From assembly GCA_038142005.1 (NCBI GenBank), contig JAYQJE010000005.1, positions 62,001 through 126,000 of the forward strand: a stretch of DNA of 64,000 bases, written 5' to 3'. The stretch's first letter is position 1. Each line of letters opens with the position of its first letter. The notes under the pieces were generated by a model. It was not told where the DNA came from and searched no databases. It saw only the letters and a program-made list of their open reading frames with translations. This DNA is from SHAN690 sp023262195 (GTDB taxonomy: Bacteria > Bacteroidota > Bacteroidia > Flavobacteriales_G > Salibacteraceae). The translations under genes were made by a program, and so were the position numbers. Positions 49,093 through 59,167 of the stretch are shown piece by piece.

Positions 49093-50020
49093 TTTCGTGC
49101 GCGGTTGGATTTTCTGATTTTGTGCTGTTTATAAAGGCTTCGATAAGATCGAGGTTACGCTCGTTTTCATTTCCCACGGGATTCTCTTTGGCAAATTTTA
49201 CCAAGTCAGCAAGGGATAAAACTTGCTTAGTTTCATTTAATAATTCTTGACTAAATGAGGGTCTAAGCCTCATCGTTTGAATGATTTCATCGGTAGTTTG
49301 TTCTAGTGCAGGAATATCGAATCGGAGTTCGATATACTCCCGGAGAATGTAGCTAAGCTGCGTGTAGTATTCTTTTGTTTTGCCATCTTGCCATAATTTC
49401 TGCATCCTCAGCACTGCTATTTTTTCTAAGGCAATTTCGTGGGCAGGTCTCTGTGGTTCGCTAATTTCGACTTCCTTGTGCTTTGGTTTATTCTTCCACC
49501 ACCAATAGGCAGAGATTATTATCGCAATCAGAAGAACTATGGCAAGAATTGTTTTCCAGTTTTCTACAAGCCACTCAGTGATTGAAAAGGGTGCTTGAGC
49601 AACACCACGAATGTCATATATACCCTTGGCAGTATCAATAGGTACGGGCTTTACTGAGACCAAAAATGGATTGGATTGTATAGTATCTCGATTGATAACC
49701 GCACTCAATGGAGAAATGGCATAATACCCGCTATCAAAGCTTGTGATGGTGAGTTGCTGTTTTAGAACCTTTGTTTCCAGATTATTACCTAAGTAATTTG
49801 TGTCAACCTTGGATCTTTGAATGATTTCTATTTCAGAGATAAGCGTGTCGTTGAATATCGGAAAGACAATGGTGTCAGTGCTACCTGCACTTATCTCTAG
49901 GAGTAACCTGGTTTGTTCCCCAATGAGAATTTCATCTTTTTGCACAGTAGCTTTAAATCCAGCAAATTGTGCGTATACTGCAGAAGCTTGAAACAATATG
50001 AAGACCAGTAATAGTCTCAT
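49085..50020 (-). CDS. Bat-operon membrane protein of BatD/DUF4381 type
   Basis: A 311-residue protein with a signal peptide, a beta-rich periplasmic domain (residues 20-150), one membrane helix (ILAIVLLIAIIISAYWWW) and a cytoplasmic helical tail with YYTQLSYILREYIE and TTDEIIQTMRL. This is the usual unnamed gene between DUF58 and batA in Bacteroidota Bat operons. It probably links the DUF58 protein with BatA; function is inferred from position. Confidence 0.8.
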   Translation of the reverse strand: MRLLLVFILFQASAVYAQFAGFKATVQKDEILIGEQTRLLLEISAGSTDTIVFPIFNDTLISEIEIIQRSKVDTNYLGNNLETKVLKQQLTITSFDSGYYAISPLSAVINRDTIQSNPFLVSVKPVPIDTAKGIYDIRGVAQAPFSITEWLVENWKTILAIVLLIAIIISAYWWWKNKPKHKEVEISEPQRPAHEIALEKIAVLRMQKLWQDGKTKEYYTQLSYILREYIELRFDIPALEQTTDEIIQTMRLRPSFSQELLNETKQVLSLADLVKFAKENPVGNENERNLDLIEAFINSTKSENPTAHENG

Positions 50021-50890
50021 CTTTTAGCCTCCCTTTTTTGAATAATTGCATCAGTGGTTTGGTGTAGGGTTGACCAGTATAGATTTCGGTGTAGTCTATC
50101 CCCGCCTTTCTAAGTAATTCAATGGTGTATTTCTGATGCGCAGCCTTTCTCTGGTTATAATCATTTCTTACGCTTTTGCTGGAAGTATCAATCCACAACC
50201 GCTTGCCGGACTCAAAGTCTACGATGGGGGCCAATCCTAGTGACGGAAGCTGGTCTTCTGCTCGGTCTCTTATTATGAGCGATACCAAATCGTGTTTTCG
50301 ACTTGCAATTTGCAGTGGGCGATCAAAGTCCTTGTCGTAGAAGTCGCTAATAAGAAAGGCTATGCTCCTTTTGTTGGTTACACTATTAAAGAAACTCATT
50401 GCCTCATGAATATTAGTGCCGTTTCCAGTCGGAGTAAAATCTATAAGCTCTCTGATGATTCTGAGCACATGACTTTTTCCCTTTTTCGGGGGAATAAACT
50501 TTTCCACCTTATCAGTAAAAAGAATCGCCCCTATTTTATCATTGTTTTGTGTACCTGAGAAGGCTAGTACTGCACTTATCTCTGTAATTATGTCTCGTTT
50601 TTGCTGGCTTTTCGATCCGAAGTTTGATGAACCGCTTACGTCCACAATGAGCATCATGGTCAATTCGCGTTCTTCCTCAAATACTTTGACAAAGGGCTGG
50701 TTGAATCGAGCGGTAACGTTCCAATCGATCGACCGAATAGGATCGCCAGGTGCATACTCACGAACCTCACTAAAAGTCATACCACGACCTTTGAATGCAG
50801 TATGGTATTCTCCCGAAAAACCTGATTGCTCAGGCCTCGAGTTTTGATTTCTATCTTCCTAACTTTTTTGAGGAGTTCTGATGTTTCCAT
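50017..50890 (-). CDS. DUF58 domain protein (two frameshifts)
   Basis: A vWA-like protein: RGLSNQVF and YAPGDPIRSIDWNVTAR (DUF58 core), MIDAS-like IVDVSGSSNFG, and ISDFYD. An N-terminal break in AAAAA at 50816-50820 hides the opening METSELLKKVRKIEIKTRG; a C-terminal break at the T run 50034-50039 adds false residues after LFKK. Repaired, it ends KREAKR-stop on the ATG of the next gene, 291 residues. Follows moxR by 40 bases; partner of the MoxR ATPase in the Bat operon. Confidence 0.88.
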
Positions 50891-50930
50891 TTTCGCTTTA
50901 ATCTTTCTGCTTTATTCAGACTGATTAGAA

Positions 50931-51930
50931 CTACGGTACTTCAATGCGATTTAGGATTTCATCGATAATGTTTTCTGCTGTTATTTCTTCTGCCTCGGCC
51001 TCGTAGGTTACACCAATTCTATGTCGAAGTACGTCTTTGCAGATAGCCCTAACGTCTTCTGGAATGACATAACCACGTCTCTTAATAAAGGCGTATGCCT
51101 TGGCAGCGAGAGCCATGTTAATGCTTGCTCTTGGTGAACCACCAAAAGCAATAAGACCCTTGTATTTTTCCAAGCCATAATCTTCTGGATTTCTTGTGGC
51201 AAACACAATATCAATGATGTACTGCTCAATCTTCTCATCCATGTAGACTTCTCTTACGAGCGATCGCGCTTTCAAAACATCCTCAGGTTTGAGGATGGTA
51301 TTGATTGCAATGGGCTCTTTTGAGGATATGTTTTGTCTTATAATTTTTCTCTCTTCTTCTTTTTTTGGGATAATCCAATACCACTTTGAGCATGAATCGA
51401 TCAACTTGTGCTTCAGGCAGGGGATAAGTGCCCTCTTGCTCCACGGGATTTTGAGTTGCTAGCACTAAAAATGGTTTCGGAAGTTCAAACGTGGTTTCAC
51501 CAATGGTAACCTGTTTCTCTTGCATGGCTTCCAATAAAGCGCTTTGGACCTTTGCAGGTGCTCTATTGATTTCATCAGCTAAGATGAAGTTGGCGAAGAT
51601 TGGCCCCTTTCGAGTGGTAAACTCATCTTTTTTCATCTGATAGATTTGAGTACCGATCAAATCCGCAGGCAAAAGGTCTGGAGTGAACTGTAGTCGGCTA
51701 AACTTGGCATCTATGGTAGATGCCAATGACTTAATCGCCAATGTTTTTGCAAGGCCTGGCACGCCTTCTAATAAAATATGCCCATTAGATAAAAGCGCAA
51801 TGAGCATTCTATCGATCATATATCGTTGTCCCACAATGAACTTGTCCATTTCTTGGGTAATCAACTCGATAAAAGCGCTTTCCTTCTCTATTCGTTCATT
51901 CAATTCTCTTATATCCGTAGCCGTTTCCAT
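50931..51930 (-). CDS. moxR: MoxR-family AAA+ ATPase (frameshifted)
   Basis: A 333-residue ATPase with Walker A GVPGLAKT, Walker B ILADEINRAPAK, sensor 1 LATQNPVEQEG, and an arginine-finger/lid region further on (GGSPRASINMALAAKAYA). One extra base in the T run at 51360-51366 breaks the frame before EEERKIIRQNI. It is the first gene of the MoxR-DUF58-Bat operon and likely acts as a chaperone for the vWA proteins. Confidence 0.92.
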
Positions 51931-52133
51931 CTAGTTTGAGTTTTCAACAATTCATATCAATTTTACAGAGCAAAAATCTGTAATGGTTATTGCTGGCAAC
52001 TTCTCTCGCTGTTAAACAATGTTAAGAACTATTTCAGCTCTGAACCCTTGTGGTTATTGGCTTTCAGCAATTTTGTCAAACAACAAATTTTAGGTTTTTC
52101 ATCAAGAAATTTTAATAGATAAATACGCAGAAT

Positions 52134-52529
52134 ATGTCATTTGAAGAGATAATAGATAACGTAAGGGAATTCCATGATTCGTTTGGAATTGAAAACAAGA
52201 ATAGCCCAACCGTTGAAGTAAGCTATGAGACAAAACTCCTCAGATATAAGTTGATGCGAGAAGAAAATGAAGAATACCTTGAAGCGGCACAAAGTGGTGA
52301 TCTGGTGGAGGTGGCCGATGCACTTGGTGACATGCTATATATTCTTTGTGGCACTATATTAAGCCATGGTCTGCAGCATAAAATTGTTGATGTGTTTGAA
52401 GAAATCCAAAAAAGCAACATGAGTAAGTTGGATGCAGATGGTAAGCCCATTTACAGATCTGACGGTAAAGTGCTGAAGAGTGATTTATACTTTAAACCCG
52501 ACATAAAGAGAGTCTTAAGCCAGACATAA
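52134..52529 (+). CDS. MazG-like nucleotide pyrophosphohydrolase
   Basis: A 131-residue all-helical protein with metal-binding EEx2-3E (REENEEYLEA) and DALGDMLYIL, the MazG/dUTPase-like fold. It hydrolyses nucleoside triphosphates to monophosphates and pyrophosphate. It opens 203 bases from moxR on the opposite strand; that gap holds no gene that I can see. The short size matches stand-alone NTP-PPase proteins seen in Flavobacteriia. Confidence 0.85.
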   Translation: MSFEEIIDNVREFHDSFGIENKNSPTVEVSYETKLLRYKLMREENEEYLEAAQSGDLVEVADALGDMLYILCGTILSHGLQHKIVDVFEEIQKSNMSKLDADGKPIYRSDGKVLKSDLYFKPDIKRVLSQT

Positions 52530-52549
52530 AAAAGAAAAGCTGTAAAGTA

Positions 52550-52579
52550 TTGCTGCATTCGTATAAAAATTGATATTTG
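52550..52579 (+). promoter_or_regulatory. Bacteroidota-type promoter of rpsP
   Basis: TTG, exactly 19 bases, then GATATTTG, one mismatch from TAnnTTTG. The -7 element is 50 bases upstream of the rpsP ATG. The 12-mer ATATTTGCAGCC is shared with the tRNA-Lys promoter. Confidence 0.65.
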
Positions 52580-52628
52580 CAGCCGATTTTTAATCGACCA
52601 GTTTTAGCAACGAAAAGATTAACACAAT

Positions 52629-53310
52629 ATGCCAGCAAGAATTAGACTCCAGCGTCATGGCCGAAAGGGCCGGCCATATTTCCACATTGTAGTAGCCGAC
52701 CAACGATCCAAAAGAGATGGACGTTTTATTGAAAAATTAGGTTCTTACAATCCCACAACAAATCCAGCAACGATAGATCTAGATTTCGATCGCAGTGTTC
52801 ATTGGGTGAGCGTTGGAGCTCAGCCATCGGATACGGCTCGAGCTATTTTGAGTTACAAGGGAGTGCTTATGAAAGAGCACTTAATGCGTGGAGTTAAGAA
52901 AGGCGCAATGACTGAAGAGCAAATGGAAGCAAAATTCAACAAGTGGATGGAGCAGAAATCTTCAATTATTGATGCAAAGGTTACAGACTTAGCTAAAAAG
53001 CAAGCTGATGAAGAGAAAGCTAGATTAGCCGCTGAGAAAGAGAAGAATGATGCTCGAGCAGCTGCGATTGCCGAAGCGAATAAGCCAGAAGAAGTTGAAG
53101 AAAATTCTGCTGAAGAATCGACCGCAGAGGTAGTTGAAAGGCTGTTACGGAAGCTGCTTTGAAAAAGCTGAAGAAGCGGTTGCTTTAGAAAAAAAACAGA
53201 AGGAAGCAGCAGAGGAGAAAGTGGAAGAAGTGAAGGCAGCGGTAGAAGAAAAAGTTGAAGAAGCCAAAGAGGAAAGCTCAGATTCTGAAGAAAAGAAAGA
53301 AGGTGAGTAA
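52629..53310 (+). CDS. rpsP: 30S ribosomal protein S16 with long Ala/Glu/Lys tail (two frameshifts)
   Basis: The S16 core is residues 1 to about 80: MPARIRLQRHGRKGRPYFH, VVADQRSKRDGRFIEKLGSYNP and WVSVGAQPSDTARAIL. After residue 110 the protein becomes a coiled, Ala/Glu/Lys-rich extension. Breaks near 53138 and 53156 interrupt this tail; restored, it reads EKAEEAVALEKKQKEAAEE and then SSDSEEKKEGE to 53310, about 227 residues, far above the roughly 80-90 of most S16. Bacteroidota S16 proteins often have such tails; this one is long. Its promoter and a strong terminator flank it. RimM, the usual neighbour, does not follow. Confidence 0.9.
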
Positions 53311-53332
53311 TTGCTTTAAAAGTTACAGCACT

Positions 53333-53366
53333 AAAAAAGCCGAACTGATTTCAGTTCGGCTTTTTG
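53333..53366 (+). terminator. Bidirectional Rho-independent terminator after rpsP
   Basis: A near-perfect hairpin AAAAAGCCGAACTGA with TCAGTTCGGCTTTTT and a TT loop, 23 bases after the rpsP stop, T run on either side. Confidence 0.9.
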
Positions 53367-53387
53367 ATTTTACAAAGTGAGGTATTA

Positions 53388-53460
53388 TTAGTCCTCGTCT
53401 TCATTTACATCCTTTCCAACCCACGGCCAGTTCACAAAAGCTAAACTTGACTTGGGATTT
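53388..53460 (-). pseudogene. Possible C-terminal remnant of a minus-strand gene
   Basis: Just beyond the bidirectional terminator the minus strand reads ARLYANPKSSLAFVNWPW and then VGKDVNEDED-stop, a composition typical of a real protein end, and it is placed where a convergent gene would share the terminator. Upstream (higher coordinates) all minus frames meet stops quickly and no protein continues. Either a remnant, a chimeric junction or chance antisense. I have no family for it. Confidence 0.25.
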
Positions 53461-53838
53461 GCATACAGTCTTGCAGATAGCTTCAATATTGTGCATAGTA
53501 CAGATAGCATCCTTGCCTACCAACTAAAGACGGCTGCGACTTTGGGTGAAAACCACTTGATAGCTCTTTATACAGATCGTCTCACCAAGCTTTTCAACTC
53601 GCGCAACGAAAACAAAGCGGCAGAAATAGTTGCAAGTATTCAGAATGACTGTCTCACCAATCAGCACGCCTTAGAAATGAAGTTGGAAACAACAGAGGCC
53701 AGCTTGATTTCGACACGGAATAAAAGCACCCGAAACACTTGGCTTCTGTCAGCAGCACTCTTGCTTTTTGTTCTAATTGGGTTGGGCTTGAGGTTCACAT
53801 CCACATTGGGCGTAGAACTTGATTTCATTTATACCTAA
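53452..53838 (+). pseudogene. Fragment resembling a TPR/transmembrane regulator
   Basis: An open frame of about 128 codons without a convincing start (only TTG; upstream it stays open to 53391 without ATG). It reads like the middle of a TPR-containing sensor or regulator: a helical repeat segment (YQLKTAATLGENHLIALYTDRL), a coiled region (ALEMKLETTEASLIS) and one membrane helix (WLLSAALLLFVLIGLGLRF), then ends. The expected output domain (HTH or kinase) is absent. Truncation at both ends suggests a gene remnant. It occupies most of the 600-base gap between rpsP and the nucleoid-protein gene. Confidence 0.35.
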
Positions 53839-53965
53839 ATGGTCTTTTTACCGAGAATTCATTTCTCCAACAATGGCCTGCCAGGGCCACTAGTGATCAA
53901 TTCGACTTGATTAGTGTATATTTTACCTAATGCTTTGAAATCCTATCCTCAATCGACACTTTCGC

Positions 53966-55033
53966 ATGATTAAAAGCTATACCATGCATTCGTTTAAAGA
54001 AGCTCGAATTAAGAAAATGTTGATTCATCAAGTTGGTAACAAAGGACTTGACGAAGCGTTGGTTCTCAGTGATAACCATGTGAGAATGTTGGAGGAGGAT
54101 GAGGAACAAAAACTTCTTTCCTTCTTCTTGAAACCTTTCAAAGCTGATAACTATCACCAATTCTACCATCATACGGATCTAGCCATGAATGAGGCTTATA
54201 CTTATTCCAAAGATTTGTTTCTGACCTCAGTCAATTTTATTGAAGCATCTAAAAGTTTAGCGCAACATCTCTATGATTGCTCATTGCATCCAAGAATTAA
54301 AGGGGGAGAGTTTTATGTGGTCTATTTTGAAGGTGTTTTGCTTGATGATGAACCATGCGAAATGGTCGGTTTATTCAAATCTGAATCAAAAAGTACATTC
54401 TTAAACGTTGATCCAAATAGCGATCGGTTTAATATAGAGCTGAATGCAGGAATAGATTTGAATAGAATTGATAAAGGATGCCTAATATTCAATGTGGATG
54501 AGGAAAATGGCTATGCTTTGCTTACACATGATCGACAAAATTCAGATGATGAAGCGCTCTATTGGAAGGATGAGTTTCTAAAGGTGGTTTCGAGCGACTC
54601 AGAATATAAAATGACTGAAAACTACATGAGTATGTGTAAGAGTTTTGTCATGGAAAAACTACCTGAAGAGTTTGAAATTGACCGCACCGCCCAGATTGAG
54701 CTGCTCAATCGATCATCCGGTTATTTTTCACAAGGTGATGAAATTGATGTGAAAGAATATGCGGAAAAGGTTTTGGAACAGCCGGATCTAATCGATTCCT
54801 TTTCAGAGTTCAAGACAGACTACACTGCAAGAAAAGAGATAGAAATCGATGACAAGTTTGCCTCATCTAAATCTGCGGTTAATCGAAATAAAAAGTTTTT
54901 TAAAAGTGTACTCAAACTCGATAAAAACTTCCACCTATATGTTCATGGAAATCGGGACTTAATTGAACATGGGTTTGACGAGACTCGCAATATGAAGTAT
55001 TACAAGGTGTTTTACCATGAGGAACGTAGCTAG
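53966..55033 (+). CDS. Nucleoid-associated protein (NdpA/YejK family)
   Basis: A 355-residue cytoplasmic protein that matches the 37-kDa nucleoid-associated family in length and layout: an early VHQVGNKG-like segment (LIHQVGNKGLDEA), FVVYFEGVLLDDE-like FYVVYFEG, and basic late region KSAVNRNKKFFKSVLKLDKNFH. It binds DNA in related bacteria. The start could also be the Met six residues on. The frame is intact; it converges with the large CHU_C gene. Confidence 0.8.
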   Translation: MIKSYTMHSFKEARIKKMLIHQVGNKGLDEALVLSDNHVRMLEEDEEQKLLSFFLKPFKADNYHQFYHHTDLAMNEAYTYSKDLFLTSVNFIEASKSLAQHLYDCSLHPRIKGGEFYVVYFEGVLLDDEPCEMVGLFKSESKSTFLNVDPNSDRFNIELNAGIDLNRIDKGCLIFNVDEENGYALLTHDRQNSDDEALYWKDEFLKVVSSDSEYKMTENYMSMCKSFVMEKLPEEFEIDRTAQIELLNRSSGYFSQGDEIDVKEYAEKVLEQPDLIDSFSEFKTDYTARKEIEIDDKFASSKSAVNRNKKFFKSVLKLDKNFHLYVHGNRDLIEHGFDETRNMKYYKVFYHEERS

Positions 55034-55041
55034 AGCTTTCC

Positions 55042-57653
55042 CTATTCTGAGATTAAATTGATGGTGCCTGAAAACGAGCCATCTGGACCTGTGAGCATAT
55101 AAAAATAAGTGCCGTTGGGTAGCAACTCACCTGATAAGCTGTGCCCATCCCAGCCTGAGGTCAAAGGCGTAGAAGTGTAGAAAATTAACATACCCCAACG
55201 ATTGTAAATACTCAACTCATCAAATTCATTGCACTCAGGAGTAGCCTGAATACGGAAAATATCATTAATTCCATCCTGATTTGGACTGAATACATTCGGA
55301 ATAATGAATTCATTACCGAAATCGAGATTAAATGAATCGGTGACCGCACATCCATTGTTATCAATCACGATTTTAAATTCACCGATTTCAGAGGTGATAA
55401 TTTCGTATCCTTCGATACCCGTAGAATTATTTGGAGTAAACCAAGTGTAAGTGTATGCCTCATTTTCTGCACTTAGAGGGCGCAGGGTTATTTCTGGAAC
55501 ACATGAAAAGGTATCTTGACGCGGGTTAAGTGTTGGGGTTTGTGTTACAAATACCGTATCATAGAGGGTATCAATGTAACTCAAGTTGCCACAGGGATAT
55601 ACCGCTTGCAGTTCGATAGGGTAAAAGCCGCTCTCTATGTAGCCGTAGTCAAAGACTTGGTTTGTATCTGTTGTTCCATCACCCAATTTCCACGACCATT
55701 GCTCAACGTCTCTACTCGTTATTCCTGTGAATCTGAATGGATCATTCTCACACACTCTCTTGTTCGTATCTACTGGAGCAACGGTAAGCGAATTGATGGT
55801 AGGCCTGAATTCTAAATGGATCGAATCGGGTGATTGGCACCGAGCATTAAATACGGTTACAACATAAGTGTCGGTGGTATCAACAGTGATTCTGTCTGCA
55901 GTATCCCCCGTATTCCATAAATAGCTTAACGCAGTGGAGTCAGCAAAAAGTCTGAAAGTATCTTCAAGACAGATGACAGTATCTTCACCTAAGTCGAAAA
56001 CAGGGAGAGGAACTACAAATACGGAATCCTGCACTGTATCTGTGCGACATTGCGATGTGATAATCACGTCTATGAAATATACACCACCTGAATCAAAGGC
56101 ATGGATAGGATTTGGAAGATTGCTTGTGGTTCCATCCCCTAAATTCCACTCAAATAAGAATGGGTTTCCAATGGCATCGACACTAAACTCAATACTATCA
56201 AACTGACAAATGGTATCGCTGTTGGCAGATATGTTCGAGAATTCTACACCACCCTCTAAATTGGTCAATCGAACACCTGCAGCGTAGGAATATGACTCCG
56301 CAAAACCTAGACCGATAGAGTAGGCTAGGAATCCGCACCCACCAGTAAATAGATTATGACTACCCGTATCAATAGATACTGCAGTATGTGCATACGTTGA
56401 GTCGCCATTCAATACTTCAAATCCGGTAACTGGCACTCCATCTAAAACTATGGTATTAGTATCGTTGGTCCTGGTAATGATGACCACATTGTTCAGCGCA
56501 ATAGCAACTTCGCTTACGGCAAAGAATGTGATGCTGTCAAGAAACATCTGTTCATTAGGGTTTATTATAACCATAGAAGGATCTCCTCAGTGATATTACT
56601 ACATGTCGCAAATCCATTACTCACCATAAACTGACCTACACTAATGCGGTTGTTTGAACTTATTAGTCGAGCAACCTGATGTGTGTCTTGGTAAAACTCG
56701 CCTGAATTTAGCGTTGTCATCAAGACTCCGTCTTTAAATACTTCAGTGCTGTCTTCTTCTGCTACTACGCGAAATACATCAGCGCCAACTCCAGGTGTGG
56801 GCACCAATATATACTCTCTACCCCAAGATGTCACTGGAAACATGGCTTCATAGAGTGGGTCTAGCGTAGTGCCGCAAAATACCTGAGACCATTCATTACC
56901 TCCGAATACGGCAACACGAGCATCGGGGTCAATACAGCGAACTCTGCTTCCGGTCAGGTCATCCATTGAGTCGCCTTGCACTTGGTAAAGGTCACCCGAG
57001 TCTAATGTAACCGTGTATGGGACGTTGGCAAGATTTCCACCTCTTGTATTGCCTGAAGGAGTGATTTCCACAGTTACTGACTCTCCAGGAGCGGCTATCA
57101 TGAACTCAGATCTCCATGGACCAGGATTTATTGCCCCATTTACATTGAAGTTCGCCATCACGGGGTATGAGGTCATTACATAATATTCAGAACCAAGGGC
57201 TCTATTTGGAAGAATTAATGACGCCTCACTTCGAAACGCATGATAAGTGTTGGCATAAACCACGCACCCATCGTCACAACGAACATGTATAGCTCTAGGG
57301 TCTAATGAATCTGAAGTGAAAATCCAAGCTAGACTATCTGGGATGGTGATCTTGGTAACAGAGTTTGGTGTTACGCTAAACGTTCGAAAAAAATTACTTC
57401 CGGGCACCTCGATAATGCCCGTTGTATTAAAGCGAGAGGAGATGTTGGCTTGAAAAACAATGGTCGTGTCTTGAGGTATTGCCACCGTGCTTTGACCATC
57501 TACCGGTTCGGTAAACCCAAACCAAAAGTCATTTCCTTCGTTTGTGATAGACTGGCTGAAACCAATATGCTGTGCTAAAATGATGCATCCAAAAAGCGCA
57601 ACACTCAACCTTAGTTGTGTAGTTAGATTTACAATACGAGACACTGGTTGCAT
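55042..57653 (-). CDS. Large secreted protein: IgGFc-binding-like region, PKD domains and gliding-type C terminus (frameshifted)
   Basis: About 870 residues. After a signal peptide, residues 40-360 resemble the IgGFc-binding N-terminal region (GNDFWFGFTEP, YHAFRSEASLILPN, TSWGREYILVPTPG). Next come PKD-like domains with WNLGDGTTSNLPNPIHAF and WSWKLGDGTTDTN. The end is a CHU_C (T9SS type B) domain: PNVFSPNQDGINDIF, YNRWGMLIF and WDGHSLSGELLPNGTYFY. A base change near 56578-56590 splits the gene; corrected, it reads SNITGDPSMVIINPNEQ, a conserved segment of this region. Likely a T9SS-exported surface adhesin. Confidence 0.85.
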
Positions 57654-57763
57654 TTAATCAACTAAAATACAACTGCTTTGCTTAAAGATAGATTCCAATG
57701 AAGGAATCATTAAGACACTATTGTCGATAAATACAATGCCTTCATTAATGAGAATATTGCGGG

Positions 57764-59138
57764 TTATTTCCCAATACAGAAGTTGCTGAAGATATTACCT
57801 AAGAGATCTTCGGTGGTAACTTCACCAGTTATGGCTCCTAGGTGATGAAGAGCTCTCTAATGTCAGCTGCGACTAGGTCACCTGAAATATTTGACTCAAC
57901 AGCCGACTTGGCTCTTTCTAGGGCTTTCTGTGTCGCCTCAAGTTCGGCAATATGTCTTGCATTGGTCACAATGATATCGTCTGAACTTGCTTGTCCAATC
58001 ACCTTATTATAAAGATGAGATTCAATTAAACTTACCGAAGAACGGCTATTTGCAATCACACCAAAAACATCAAACGATTCCCCTTCAACGTGAATAGCAG
58101 AGAATTTCAAAGGAACTAGGTCTGTTTTATTTCCTACAATCAAAAGGCCTTGATCCCTTGGGTCAATGTGTTCAACAATGCCTTTAACTTCATTTCTGAC
58201 GATTTCTTCTGCTGATCCCGACTGAAATAAGTAAATGATAATCTGTGCTTTGCGAATACTATCATAGCTTCTTTTGATGCCAATAGATTCAATCTGGTCT
58301 GTGGTATCGCGCAATCCAGCCGTATCAATGAACCTAAACTTGACCCCGTTAATCGTACATATATCCTCAATGGTATCACGCGTTGTGCCTGCAATGTCAG
58401 ATACTATCGCCCGCTCTTCACCTACAAGCGTATTAAGCAGTGTGCTCTTACCAACATTGGGTTTACCCACAATAGCTACAGATACACCGTGCTTAATTGC
58501 ATTGCCGAGCTTGAATGATTCTACAAGGGATACTGACCGTTCCAAAATTTGATCAATTAAGACGGTCAATTCTTCCCGATTAGCGAATTCGACATCTTCC
58601 TCAGAAAAGTCAAGTTCCAACTCTATCAGGCTGGCAAAGTCCAGAAGCCTTTGCCTCATAACCTGTATTTGATCAGATACACCTCCGCGCATTTGATTTA
58701 TTGCGGCCTTGTGCTGCGATCTGTTTTCGGAGTTAATTACTTCTGCAACTGCCTCTGCCTGACTCAAATCCATCTTACCATTCAGGAAGCCTCGCTTTGT
58801 AAACTCTCCCGGCTGCGCCATATGGGCTCCTTTTGTGATAAGTGCATTTAAAGCAGAAGTCAGAATGTAGCTAGATCCGTGAAATGAGATTTCGACCACA
58901 TCTTCACCCGTATATGACTTAGGTCCATAGTAAGCAACCACCACCACCTCATCCAATACCTTACCGTCAATCATGAATGAAGCAAACACGGCTTTTCGAG
59001 CTGGAAGACTTTTTTACTCAAGCTTAGGCAGCTGAGCGCGATGGAAATGGAGTCTTCACCTGACATCCTCAATACACCAATGGCGCCTTCGCCTTTAGGG
59101 GTGCTAAGTGCAACAATAGTATTTGTCGATTCCATCAT
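57764..59138 (-). CDS. mnmE: tRNA modification GTPase MnmE (two frameshifts)
   Basis: MnmE with MnmG modifies U34 of tRNAs. Motifs: ALSTPKGEGAIGVLRMSG at the N terminus, AQPGEFTKRGFLNGKMDLSQAEAV, G domain GKPNVGKS, DTAGLRDT and NKTD. A missing A at the T run 59010-59015 hides the link LPARKAVFASF, and a missing base near 57842-57850 hides the tail. Restored, the protein ends FCIGK, the universal MnmE C terminus with its conserved Cys. 458 residues, normal. Two adjacent Met codons could start it. A 110-base gap with no visible signal separates it from the CHU_C gene. Confidence 0.95.
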
Positions 59139-59167
59139 AGTGTGCGAATGTACTTTTGCCTGTTCAA

